A stretch of 43,778 nucleotides of DNA from Deltaproteobacteria bacterium (GTDB lineage Bacteria; Myxococcota; SpSt-1050; JACRCP01): NCBI GenBank assembly GCA_016218965.1, contig JACRCP010000323.1, positions 1 through 43,778 on the forward strand, read 5' to 3'. Both the position numbers and the translations under genes were made by a program. The notes below the pieces were generated by a model. The model did not search any database. It was not told the DNA's origin and saw nothing but the letters and a program-made list of their open reading frames with translations. Shown here one piece after another: positions 7,088 through 16,400 of this stretch (positions within the stretch are counted from its first letter, which is position 1; every line of letters starts with the position of its first letter).

Positions 7088-9532
7088 ATGAGCGCAGGAA
7101 GGGGAAAAGAAACGGACGAGAAGGCCAAGGAGGCCGGGGTGCCGCGGAAGATCGACCGGGTGGAGATCCCCAGGATCGTGCCGGTGCTCCCCGTCCGCAA
7201 TACCATCCTGTACCCGTCCATGGTGCTTCCCCTGCTCGTGGCCCGGGAGAAGTCCATCCAGCTCGTGAACGACGTGCTGCTGGGCAACCGGATGCTCTGC
7301 GTGCTCGCCCAGCGCGACCCGGACATCGAGGACCCCAAGGTCGAAGACTTGTACAGGATTGGGACCGTCGGCACCATCCTCAAGATGCTCAAGTTTCCCG
7401 AGAACCAGATCCGCGTGCTCATCCACGGGGTGCGGCGGGTGCGCATAGACGACTTCGACCAGAGCGGGCAGTATTTCAAGGCCACGGTCGATCCGCTCGA
7501 GGATGTGGTCAACCAGGGCCGCGACCTCGCGAAGGCGGTGTCCAACCTCACCAAGCAGTTCCAGCAGCTCACCGAGAAGTCGCCGGTCCTTCCGCGCGAA
7601 ACCCTCGTCCACGCCAAGAACATCGAAGACGCGGGGATGCTCGCGGATTTCATCGCGACCAACTTGAACCTCCAGATCCCCGACATGCAGGACATCCTGG
7701 AAACCCTCGACGTCAGGCGCCGCGTCGAGAAGGTGTCGCGCCTCCTGGGGAAGGAGATCGAGGTCCTGGACCTTGGCCAGAAGATCCAGGAGGACGTGAA
7801 GGGCCAGATAGACAAGAGCCAGCGCGAGTTCTACCTGCGCCAGCAGATGAAGGCCATCCGCAAGGAGCTCGGCGAGGACGACGAGACGCAGGAGCTGCAG
7901 GAATTTCGCAAGAAGATCCAGGCGCTCAAGCTCCCCCCCGAGGTCCAGAAGGAGGCCGAGCGCGAGCTGTCGCGCATGGAGAAGATGCACACCGAGAGCG
8001 CCGAGTACACCGTGGCGCGGACGTACCTCGATTGGATCTGCGAGCTCCCGTGGGACAAGAACACAAAGGACAACCTCGAGATCGACGAGGTCAAGAAGGT
8101 CCTGGACGACGACCACTACGGCCTCGACCGTGTCAAGGAGCGGATCCTCGAGTACCTGGCCGTCCGCAAGCTCAAGGCCGACATGAAGGGGCCCATCCTG
8201 TGCTTCGTGGGGCCGCCGGGCGTGGGGAAGACCTCGCTGGGGCGATCGATCGCGCGCGCCGTGGGGCGCAAGTTCGAGAGGATGTCGCTGGGCGGGATCC
8301 GGGACGAGGCCGAGATCCGGGGCCACCGCCGCACCTACGTCGGGGCGCTCCCCGGCCGGATCATCCGCGCGCTCCGGCGCGCGGGGAGCAACAACCCGGT
8401 CCTCATGCTCGACGAGGTCGACAAGATCGGGATGGACTTCCGCGGCGACCCTTCAAGCGCCCTGCTCGAGGTCCTGGACCCCGAGCAGAACAACTCGTTC
8501 ACCGACCACTACCTCGACGTACCGTTCGACCTCTCGAAGGTCCTGTTCATCACCACCGCGAACCTGCTCGACCCCATCCCGCCGGCGCTTCGCGACCGCA
8601 TGGAGGTCCTCGAGCTTCCGGGGTACGTGATCGAGGAGAAGATCGAGATCGCCAGGCGGCACATCGTCCCGAAGCAGTTCGGCGAGCACGGGATCACGCC
8701 GGACCACCTCGCGTTCGGCGATGACGCCATCCTCGGGATCATCGAGGACTACACCAAGGAGGCGGGGCTGCGGAACATGGAGCGCGAGGTCGCCACCATC
8801 TGCCGCAAGGTGGCCCGCGAGGTCGCCACCGGTTCGACGCAGAAGGTCGAGATCAACAGGGCGGCGGTCTCGAAATACCTGGGCGCCCAGAAGTTCTTCT
8901 CGGAGGTCGCCGAGCGGACCGACATCCCCGGCGTGGCCGTCGGCCTGGCGTGGACCGCCGCGGGCGGGGAACTCCTCTTCATCGAGGCCACCAAGATGAA
9001 GGGGGCCAAGCACTTCGCGGTGACCGGGAAGCTGGGCGAGGTGATGAACGAGTCGGCGCAGGCGGCGTTCGCCTACATCCGCTCGCGTTCCGCGGACTTC
9101 GGGATACCCGAGGACTTCTTCGAGCACAGCGACATTCACGTCCACATCCCTGCGGGCGCCATCCCCAAGGACGGCCCGTCGGCCGGGATCACGATGGCCT
9201 CGGCCATGGCGTCGCTCCTGACGGGCAAGAGGACGCGCTCGGACACCGCCATGACCGGCGAGATCACGCTTAGGGGCAAGGTCCTTCCGGTGGGCGGCGT
9301 CAAGGAAAAGGTCCTGGCCGCGGCACGCGGCGGGATCAAGCGCGTGGTGCTTCCCAAGAACAACTTCAAGGACCTCGAGGACGTCCCCGCCAAGAGCAAG
9401 GAAAAGCTCGAGTTCATCTTCGTCGAAACCATGGACGAAGTGCTCGGGAATGTCCTGCACGACTGGCGACCTTTGGTCGGTCTTCACCCTCCCGCGCCGG
9501 TCGCAAACACGCAGCCGGTGGTCGGCAACTGA
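7088..9532 (+). CDS. lon: ATP-dependent Lon protease
   Basis: An 814-residue cytoplasmic protease that unfolds and degrades damaged and regulatory proteins. The N-terminal LON substrate domain (about 30-230, beginning [20 protein letters not shown]) is followed by the helical region, the AAA+ domain with Walker A GPPGVGKT (375-382) and Walker [10 protein letters not shown], and the S16 protease domain. The catalytic dyad is Ser698 in DGPSAG and Lys741 in [10 protein letters not shown], 43 residues apart as in E. coli Lon. Length and domain order are normal. The start ATG has no strong Shine-Dalgarno site. It converges on the lipoprotein gene at 9543-10931 with a 10-base gap. Confidence 0.98.
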   Translation: MSAGRGKETDEKAKEAGVPRKIDRVEIPRIVPVLPVRNTILYPSMVLPLLVAREKSIQLVNDVLLGNRMLCVLAQRDPDIEDPKVEDLYRIGTVGTILKMLKFPENQIRVLIHGVRRVRIDDFDQSGQYFKATVDPLEDVVNQGRDLAKAVSNLTKQFQQLTEKSPVLPRETLVHAKNIEDAGMLADFIATNLNLQIPDMQDILETLDVRRRVEKVSRLLGKEIEVLDLGQKIQEDVKGQIDKSQREFYLRQQMKAIRKELGEDDETQELQEFRKKIQALKLPPEVQKEAERELSRMEKMHTESAEYTVARTYLDWICELPWDKNTKDNLEIDEVKKVLDDDHYGLDRVKERILEYLAVRKLKADMKGPILCFVGPPGVGKTSLGRSIARAVGRKFERMSLGGIRDEAEIRGHRRTYVGALPGRIIRALRRAGSNNPVLMLDEVDKIGMDFRGDPSSALLEVLDPEQNNSFTDHYLDVPFDLSKVLFITTANLLDPIPPALRDRMEVLELPGYVIEEKIEIARRHIVPKQFGEHGITPDHLAFGDDAILGIIEDYTKEAGLRNMEREVATICRKVAREVATGSTQKVEINRAAVSKYLGAQKFFSEVAERTDIPGVAVGLAWTAAGGELLFIEATKMKGAKHFAVTGKLGEVMNESAQAAFAYIRSRSADFGIPEDFFEHSDIHVHIPAGAIPKDGPSAGITMASAMASLLTGKRTRSDTAMTGEITLRGKVLPVGGVKEKVLAAARGGIKRVVLPKNNFKDLEDVPAKSKEKLEFIFVETMDEVLGNVLHDWRPLVGLHPPAPVANTQPVVGN

Positions 9533-9542
9533 GAACGCGCGC

Positions 9543-10931
9543 CTACTTTACGGTCTCCTGCAGGAGTTTCTGCATCGTCACGACGGCCGGATCGTTGTCC
9601 GGCGCACATCCGAAGTCCGAAGCCGAGACGCCCAGCGGCTTGCCCGTGGAGGTCTTGCTCCCCTCGGCCAGGACCACGTAGTCGCCGGCGGGAAGTGAAA
9701 ACACCTTGGTTCCGCTCACGCCGTCCTCGCCGATGACCCCGGTGGCGGCCGCATCGCCGGGGCAGTTCCCGGCGCCGAACACTTCGTTGATGATGCACTC
9801 ATAGACGTTTGGCGAGACCGAATCGCCGCAGGTCGCCCGCCAGCAGGCCGATTCGGACTTGTCGACGACCGCGACGCGGGCGCCGTCAAGCGGTTCCCGG
9901 TACGACTTCTTCCCGACGTGGTGCCGGTAGGCCTCGACCTTGAGGGCGCCGCAGGCGGCCGCCGGTTGTTCGATTTCGATCGCGCAGGGGTACAGGAGAT
10001 GGTGCCCCGTGGCGTCCAGAGCGTCGTTCATGGTCGAGACAGTGAAGAACACGGCCAGGTAACGGCCGGAGGGCAGGGAGGCGAATTCGGACGGCGCAAA
10101 GGAGAGATTCCACAAACCTTCGCCGGTCGCGCCGGCGACGCCGATCGAACCGGTTTCCAGTATTCCGGCACCGCCGTCCGCGCCCGCCGGGACGCCGCCC
10201 AGGAAGCACTTGCCGGCGTTCATGCACTCGTCGAAGAACGTCTCGCTCGAAAAACTTCCGGCGTAGCTTTCGTCTATCAGTTCGAAGAGGACGTTCGAGT
10301 TCGGGAGTGGCACGGAATCGCCGTCCCCGGGAAGGTCCTCGGGGGAAGGCCACCGACTCCCCGAAAACGTCAGCGATTCGCCGGGGCCGACCCGGCCGCC
10401 GCAGCCCTGGTCTGCCGCCCCGGCGGTCACCGTGACTTCGCTTCGCGGCGAATCCGTCATCGAGCACGTCTCGACGACGGTCCCTCCCGCGTCCGAGAGC
10501 ACGAGGTCGATAGTGATGCTCCGCCCGCTGACGTACGGGGCCGCGTCAATGAGGTATCCGCCCTCCGGCACGCCGTACGGGTTCTGGCGCACGATCTCCG
10601 CCGCGGCGTTGTGCCACGCGCCCAGATACTCGAGTACCCGCGGGTGGACGCCGGGCTCCGTGGGGTAAAGCGCGATCTGGACGCCGCTTGAGGCGGTGTC
10701 GATCGCGAGCGGGTCAAGCAGACCGACCGACACGCGGTAGCTGTCGGGGGACCGTGGGTCCTCCGGTTCTTCCGGTGTGAGCGCGCAGAAACCGGCTTGT
10801 CCCGCCTCGAGTCCGGCCGACGCGGCCCCGAAGGACGTGTCCGTCCCGCAGGCGGCGAAGACGCCCGCAAGAGCGACCAGCAGCGACAGGGTCCACGCAC
10901 CGGGGAAACCGCGGTTCTTCTTGGTCGGCAT
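9543..10931 (-). CDS. Exported lipoprotein of unknown function
   Basis: A 462-residue protein with a lipoprotein signal: MPTKKNRG, a hydrophobic stretch, then GVFAACG with the lipid-carrying Cys near residue 28. The mature part has no recognised enzyme motif; it is rich in beta-type sequence with about a dozen scattered cysteines. Near the C-terminus, SLPAGDYVVLAEGSKTSTGK resembles the closing strands of carnitine/carboxypeptidase-regulatory-like beta-sandwich folds, tentatively. ATG 10931 is chosen over the longer frame to 11027 because AAAGGAG lies nine bases before it and the signal peptide begins there. A weak promoter (TTGGCT 10991-10996, 17-base spacer, TCAATA 10968-10973) is possible. 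Confidence 0.75.
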   Translation of the reverse strand: MPTKKNRGFPGAWTLSLLVALAGVFAACGTDTSFGAASAGLEAGQAGFCALTPEEPEDPRSPDSYRVSVGLLDPLAIDTASSGVQIALYPTEPGVHPRVLEYLGAWHNAAAEIVRQNPYGVPEGGYLIDAAPYVSGRSITIDLVLSDAGGTVVETCSMTDSPRSEVTVTAGAADQGCGGRVGPGESLTFSGSRWPSPEDLPGDGDSVPLPNSNVLFELIDESYAGSFSSETFFDECMNAGKCFLGGVPAGADGGAGILETGSIGVAGATGEGLWNLSFAPSEFASLPSGRYLAVFFTVSTMNDALDATGHHLLYPCAIEIEQPAAACGALKVEAYRHHVGKKSYREPLDGARVAVVDKSESACWRATCGDSVSPNVYECIINEVFGAGNCPGDAAATGVIGEDGVSGTKVFSLPAGDYVVLAEGSKTSTGKPLGVSASDFGCAPDNDPAVVTMQKLLQETVK

Positions 10932-11280
10932 GGGATTGCTCCTTTCAGCTTTGCGGCGGGCCAACCGTATTGACTGTCTGTGGGCCGCTGAGCCAAAAAC
11001 GGGTGGAACCCGGTACACCCCCGACACAGCAAGGTGTGTGCCGCGCAGTACCGGGGCTTCCGATTTGGCGATTCACCTGTGATTTTACGGGGTTCCGGAG
11101 GGCGCGGCCCCGCGCGGGCGGCATGCGAGGGGCCAAAGGTCCCCACCGGTTGCAAGGGTCGCAGGCGGGCGCAACCTTGCGCAAACAGCCGGTTTTCGGC
11201 GTGTTGCGGGGCCCCGCGCGCGGCTGGTGTGGATCGCCCCACGGTGGGGGTCCGGCACCCGGGCCTTCCTCGGCGGTGCG

Positions 11281-11304
11281 ACGGACAACCCATGGGTTGT
11301 CCGT
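11281..11304. repeat. Perfect 24-base palindrome
   Basis: The half-site ACGGACAACCCA (11281-11292) is followed without spacer by its exact reverse complement. The flanking bases do not extend it. A perfect, spacerless palindrome suggests a dimeric protein site or a resolution/cleavage site; it has too little loop to be a good RNA hairpin. Confidence 0.95.
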
Positions 11305-11593
11305 GTTCCGACACACGTCCCACACCTGGCATTCGGAGTACCTTCGTAGCCGACACCCAGAGCCCCACCCCGGGCCTACTCCGCCGAAGCAGCGGCTTTC
11401 GGCTGCGAAGGCTGGACGCGTCCTGGAGCCCCGGCTCGTCCCGAACCCGGGCCAGAAGCGAAAAAAAAACGGCGGAGCATGCGCGAGCCGGGGTGGAAGG
11501 GCGTACCGGGGTGGGGCGTTCACGCACGTATTCCAAATCCCAGTCCCACACGGACCAGTTTGACTGCCTCGCAGAAACCCGGGCTGTCTCACG

Positions 11594-11617
11594 CAAAGGC
11601 CCAAAGCCGCAAAGGAG
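11594..11617. repeat. Octamer repeat, core CAAAGNNN
   Basis: Three in-phase 8-base units CAAAGGCC, CAAAGCCG, CAAAGGAG begin at 11594, 11602 and 11610. It starts 43 bases downstream of the 3' end of the minus-strand cysteine-rich gene. Confidence 0.6.
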
Positions 11618-11660
11618 TCATCCGGATTCGGGGATCGCCCAAACGATCATGTCCGGCCGC

Positions 11661-12804
11661 CTACATGCAGGCGCAGATCGTTTCGTCGCATGTCTGCGGC
11701 GGGGGACACGCCGGCGCGCAGCAGCTTGGGGCGGTGCAGTCGCACATCTTCGTGAAGTCGTTGCAGCGGTACGTTTGACCGTGTGCGTCCACGCAATCGG
11801 CCGTGGACCCGCACTGCTTCGTGCACTTCTTGGCGAACTGCCCGCACGTAGCGCCCGAAGCGTCGCAGAACGTCGGGTCGATCGAGCAGTCGGAACACAG
11901 CCCGCTCTCCGAGGGCGCGCATTTGCAGGACCACGCTTCGCAGACGCCTATGCCACCCGGCACGCAAAGCGCGGCACAATCGGCGTCGGTCCGGCATTCC
12001 ACGGCCACACAACTGTTGTCGATGCAAAAACAGTAGTCGCACGCACAGAAACCCCACCCGCATTCCTGGTCCGAAGTGCAGGGGGGCATTCGTCGATCAT
12101 TTCTTCAATGCACCCGAAGGTGTTCAGATCGCACTTCAGTCTGGGAGGGACCACGCAGTCGTTGTCCTCGCAGCAGTCTTTCCCGGGCAGGAATTCGCAC
12201 GTGCCTTCGACGCACTCCTTGCAGTCGGGGTTGCACGGAGGATTGCATGTCGGCGGTTCGTGGACGCGGCATGTCTTTGTTCGAATGTCACACTCGGTTT
12301 TCCCGTCGGGCCAATTCGCGCAGCTCTCGTCGTTGATGCACTCGCAAGCGTCGGCGAACGCATTGCACACGTGGCCGAGGGCGCACTGCTCGTCGATCTG
12401 GCACGTGTCCATTTCCTTGCAGAGAAAGGAATTCCTGTCGCACCACTGCGTCACCTCGCAGTCGGTCTTGAGAAGGCATCCCCTTGCGTCTACGGGGCCT
12501 GCGTCGCCGGGGCCGCCGTCCGCGCCGGCATCAGGGTCGGGCGTCCCCGCGTCGGGACCGCTGCAGATCCGGCACCGCCATTCGTTTGAGTCGCAGTCTT
12601 CATCGTCCGCGCACGCCGTGCAGCGGCCGCCGCAGCCGTCGTCGTCGCCGCAGAGTCTGCATGTGCAGTCCGGCGTGCACACGGGTCCGCCGTCAAGGCC
12701 GCGGCCCTGGTCATCGGATGTTCCAGACCCGCCGTCGGCCGTTGCGCTCCCATCGGTCTCGCCAGGGTCGAGCGGCCCCCGGCCGACCGTGCAACCCGGA
12801 GCCG
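11661..12804 (-). pseudogene. Cysteine-rich secreted protein, frameshifted, no start
   Basis: One cysteine-rich coding sequence lies in two frames. The upstream part (12804 down to about 12087) begins like a mature lipoprotein (PGCTVGRGPLDPGETDG), has Asp-Gly linkers, then many short Cys motifs such as CGGRCTACADDEDC. It would reach IEEMIDECPP and continue as CTSDQECGWGFCAC in the next frame. The shift falls in a run of six C (plus-strand G6, 12081-12086); one more base would restore a single frame to the stop at 11661. No signal peptide or start codon with ribosome site precedes the Cys; the upstream gene ends only a few bases away. Either the 5' end was lost, or one extra A in the A6 run at the previous gene's end would fuse the two. 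Confidence 0.7.
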
Positions 12805-13377
12805 TTATTTTTTGAGTATGATCGGGATCAGCCCCGCGTTGACGCGGTTCTGGCCGTCCTGCTGGACTTCCTTGTTGCTGGTGTCCACGGGCATGCGGTT
12901 GTCGCCGATGTAAAGGCCCATCCAGACCGCGATCTTCTGTGCGTTGTAGTCGCCGGGGACCTTGACCCTGAGAACGTCTTTCACGATCTCGCCGCGCTGC
13001 CAGTAGCCGGTGCGGTACTTGCCGAAGACGGGGTAGTGGTCGCCGTGGATTCGCTCGGAAAATCCGCCCCACGAATCCATGTGGACGAAGATCTGCCAAT
13101 CCTCGTCAATGTAGTCGAGGACCTTGAAGTAGAAGCTAACGCTCGCCCGGTCGCCCGGCTCGACCTGGCGGGGCTCGACATCCATCCCGACGAGCTCAAT
13201 CTTTTTTCCGAATACGGCCTTGTTGGGGTACGCGATCCCGGAAGGCGGCGCGCTCAGGATGTACTCGCGAAACCCCGACCGGTCGTACGCCTTGCGTTCA
13301 TCGTCAATCGGCTGGGGCTTGGGTATGCACGCCGCCGCAAAAACGACCGCCACCACAACAATCGCCCGGCATCTCAT
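12805..13377 (-). CDS. Small lipoprotein of unknown function
   Basis: A 190-residue protein with a lipoprotein signal (MRCRAIVVVAVVFAAAC, Cys17). The mature domain has a beta-sandwich look: KKIELVGMDVEPRQVEPGD opens it, and FKVLDYIDEDWQIFVHMDSW plus GDHYPVFGKYRTGYWQRGE resemble segments found in extracellular domains that follow membrane glycosyltransferases and other exported proteins in deltaproteobacteria. No catalytic motif. GAAGGGAG lies nine bases before ATG. It ends with a beta-strand-like IPIILKK and a TAA that overlaps the start of the cysteine-rich frame downstream. It lies 80 bases downstream of the 2238-residue lipoprotein gene on the same strand. Confidence 0.75.
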   Translation of the reverse strand: MRCRAIVVVAVVFAAACIPKPQPIDDERKAYDRSGFREYILSAPPSGIAYPNKAVFGKKIELVGMDVEPRQVEPGDRASVSFYFKVLDYIDEDWQIFVHMDSWGGFSERIHGDHYPVFGKYRTGYWQRGEIVKDVLRVKVPGDYNAQKIAVWMGLYIGDNRMPVDTSNKEVQQDGQNRVNAGLIPIILKK

Positions 13378-13457
13378 CGAGACAGGCTCCCTTCGATGGT
13401 CGTATTCATACTACCGGCGCAGTTTACAAACCTGCCCCGGCACTCGTCAAGCCCGCA

Positions 13458-16400
13458 CTACGGGCAGGCGTTTGGCGCGCCCGGGGTTGGGGCGGCGAGC
13501 GAGAACTCGCGGCCGTCGCGCAGCGCCGGGCCGCAGCGGCGGATCGAATTGACGTCACCGTTCCCGCCTTGGTCTTCATTCACCTGTACCCGTTGAGGCC
13601 CGCCGCCAAGCAGAGCGTCGAGAAGCCCGGCGTCGTCGGGGTCCGCCGTGTCGTACACCAGCGCGTCAATCAGTGGCGCGGTCACCGACCCGATGGGCGT
13701 GCCGTCCGGGAAGTCCGCCGCTGTTCCCTGGTAGATCGCCACGGCGTCAGCCCCGTTTTGGAGCGTATTGTTCGGCCATTGGTTCGCGGGGTTCGAAACG
13801 ACCGCGGGGTTTCCAAGGAGGACCAGCCCGTTGGCGTCCGCAGGCGTTGTCAGATTGATCGCCCGGTACGAAAGGTCGTTGAGACCATTCCACCATACCA
13901 GCACGTAGCCGCCCGGCGGCGCATCGGGAACGCCGGTCGAGATCTCGATGAACTCGTGGTCGTCGTTGACCGGAACGGCCGGCGTGTCCGAATCGAGCTC
14001 GTTGATGGCAAGGTGGATGGCCGTCACGGGGATCGGCGCGGTTTCGCCGGCGGGTGTTTCGATTCGAAGCCCGTGCCGGCCGATCGGTGTCGCCGGGTCC
14101 AGCGCCGGCACCGTGATCTGCGTGTCGCTGTCGACGGTGAACGCCTGGTCTGCGCCCGCGACGCCCACGGCGGTCGAACCCGTGAGACCTCCCGAGGCGG
14201 TGGCGACGAGCCGTCCGCCGTGGGCGATGACCGGGTAGTCAACGGTGAGCGTCATCACCTTCAGAGTGAAATCCGCGCTCGAGTATGCCCCGGCGTGGAC
14301 GACGAGAGCCTGGTCGCCCAGCGGCGTCGCACCGTCAACCGGTTCGATCAGGATCAGGCTGTCCGAGTCGATGGTGAACGCCTGTGCCTGTCCGCCGATG
14401 GTGACGGCCGTGGCGCCGGTGAACCCGACCCCGTCGATCCCGAACGTCGAGCCGCGCGGCAGAAGCTGGTGCGAAGTTCCCGTGATCTTCGGCACGACGG
14501 TCACACTGCCGTAGTCCGCCGAGATGGGCGGTTCGCCGGCGACGGGGTTGTTCTTGTCGCAGTGCGTCCACGCCGACCATGTCTTCGAGGGCGGGTCGAA
14601 GAAGCGGTACCGGAAACCGTAGCGGTAGCTGCCCACCGTTCCGATGGAGAGGTCCGCGACCGTCTCGTCGTCGTTGCTGCCTGGGTTGCTGTACGGCTCG
14701 TTGAAGACGGCGGGGATGAAGCCCCACGCCTTGCCGGGCTCGTACGGATTGGTCGTCTCTCCGAACCCCATCTCTGCTTCGACGTACGGGTAGAAGTCGT
14801 TGATGCCGATGGCGCGCTGGGTGGCTGGCGCGTCCCAGAAGCGGCTGAAGACGTCCTGGTGGTCGCCGGCCGGCAGCAACGCGATGTCCTTGGGCCACTG
14901 GATGTTGCACCAGTCGATTGGGGGGACGGCAAGCACGACGCCGCACGCGTCGTTGTCCGCGCCCGGCGTGCCGAAGTCCCCGCTTCCGTAGACGGCCGTC
15001 GCGTCGCACCAGTACCAGGGCTTCACGTGCCCGATCCTGGGCGACAGGATCAATGACGACAGGTTCATGGCCTTCCCCGCGGTCTGCGGGAACGTGCCGT
15101 CCCAGCCGAAGTCCTCCACCATCACGGCGCCGAGCTCGAGCGTGATCCTTCCGGTCGCGGCGATTGTGAAATCCGCCGGCCACGCGTAGTCGGTATCCGC
15201 GCCCCCGTTTTCCACGGGGTTGAGCGATGCCGCGAAGACGAAGTAGCCTTCCTTCTCGATTACGAGCGGGCCGCCGGTGTCTACGGTGAAGCTCTTTCCC
15301 GACGGCACTTCGGAGACCTTCATCCCGTCAATGTCCACCGGGAACGGCGCCGTGTTGCGGATCTCGAACCACCGCCCGAGCGCCGGGGCGGCCTGCGGCG
15401 AGTGCATGGCTTCGCTGATGATGACGTTGCCCGCCTTGGCGGGGCCGTAGATGTCGAACGCGCCGCTGTCCTCGTCGGGGAGCGTTCCGCTTCCTGCGCG
15501 GATCCTGAACCCTGTACCGGGTTGATCGATTGAGAGGTCGTCAAAGACGGCGACACCGACGGCGGGGGCGACGGTGAGTGTGCCCGAGAGGACGGCGCCG
15601 GGCGGCGCACCGGGAGCGAGTTCAACAGTGACATCAATGGTGTAGTTGGTGTCGACGTTCCCGAACGCATCCCTTGCGGCGACTTCGACGGCGGGGACGA
15701 TGACTTCGTTCATCCCGGCGCGCGAGGGCTGGACCGCAAACACGAGATCGATCGCCGGCGCGGGGTCTACCGCCACGGAGTGCTGCCCGTTTATCGTGCC
15801 GTTCGCCGTGTCCTCGACGTCCACGAGTTGCGTCCCCGCCGTTTTCAGCTTGAAGCCGGCGACGATGTGAACGCCGAGGTCGCCCGGGACGAAAGTGTAG
15901 TCGGCCGGGAGCTCGGCCAGCGGATCGCCCGAGTCGAACGTCACGGTCCCGGTGTAGTCGGTCACGGTGTTTCCGAAGTCGTCCTGCGCCGTGACAGTCA
16001 CGTCAAAGCCGTCGCCCGCCATGACGTTTTCCGGCCCGTCGAGCTTGAGTGATTTCACCTCGGCGTGCGAGATGTCGAAGGTGGCGCTCACGACCTCGTC
16101 CATCCCCCCGGCGTCGGCCGAGAGGGTGTAGCTGTTTCCGGCCTTGTCGATGGAGAGGGTGTCAAACGACGCGACGCCGCCCGCCGCGTTTGCCGCCGTC
16201 GTCCCCGACAGCGCGCCGCCGCCCGGGTTGTCCTTGATCGCCACGGTGACAGCGGTCGTCGCGTTGGCCACGAAGTTGTCGAACTGGTCGTAGACCGAGA
16301 CCTCGACCGCCGGCGCGATGGCGACGCCCGCTATCGCGTCGTTCGGCTCGGCCGTGAAGGCCAGATGGTGGGGGGCGCCGGGCACGATATCAAAGCCGCC

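Larger units (their letters stand above)
10932..11660. other. Long intergenic region without a supported gene
   Basis: About 730 bases between two minus-strand genes. Overlapping long open frames exist on both strands, but their products are Pro/Arg/Gly-rich and have no start signals or family resemblance. It holds a perfect 24-base palindrome (11281-11304), a short hairpin GCAGC (11389-11393)/GCTGC (11402-11406), an A9 tract at 11461-11469 and an octamer repeat (11594-11617). No tRNA or known RNA is recognised. Confidence 0.6.

Noticed and set aside
10457..11604. Overlapping long open frames on both strands in the 10932-11660 region
   Set aside because: They overlap each other and the lipoprotein gene, are Arg/Pro/Gly-rich, and lack ribosome sites or family resemblance.
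11034..12815. Long plus-strand open frame (593 codons) across the spacer and the cysteine-rich gene
   Set aside because: It is antisense to the cysteine-rich coding sequence, has no start signals, and its composition is that of GC-rich shadow sequence.
13451..13465. Hairpin GCCCG/CGGGC over the stop codon of the giant lipoprotein gene as a terminator
   Set aside because: The stem is only five pairs and no T-run follows on the minus strand.
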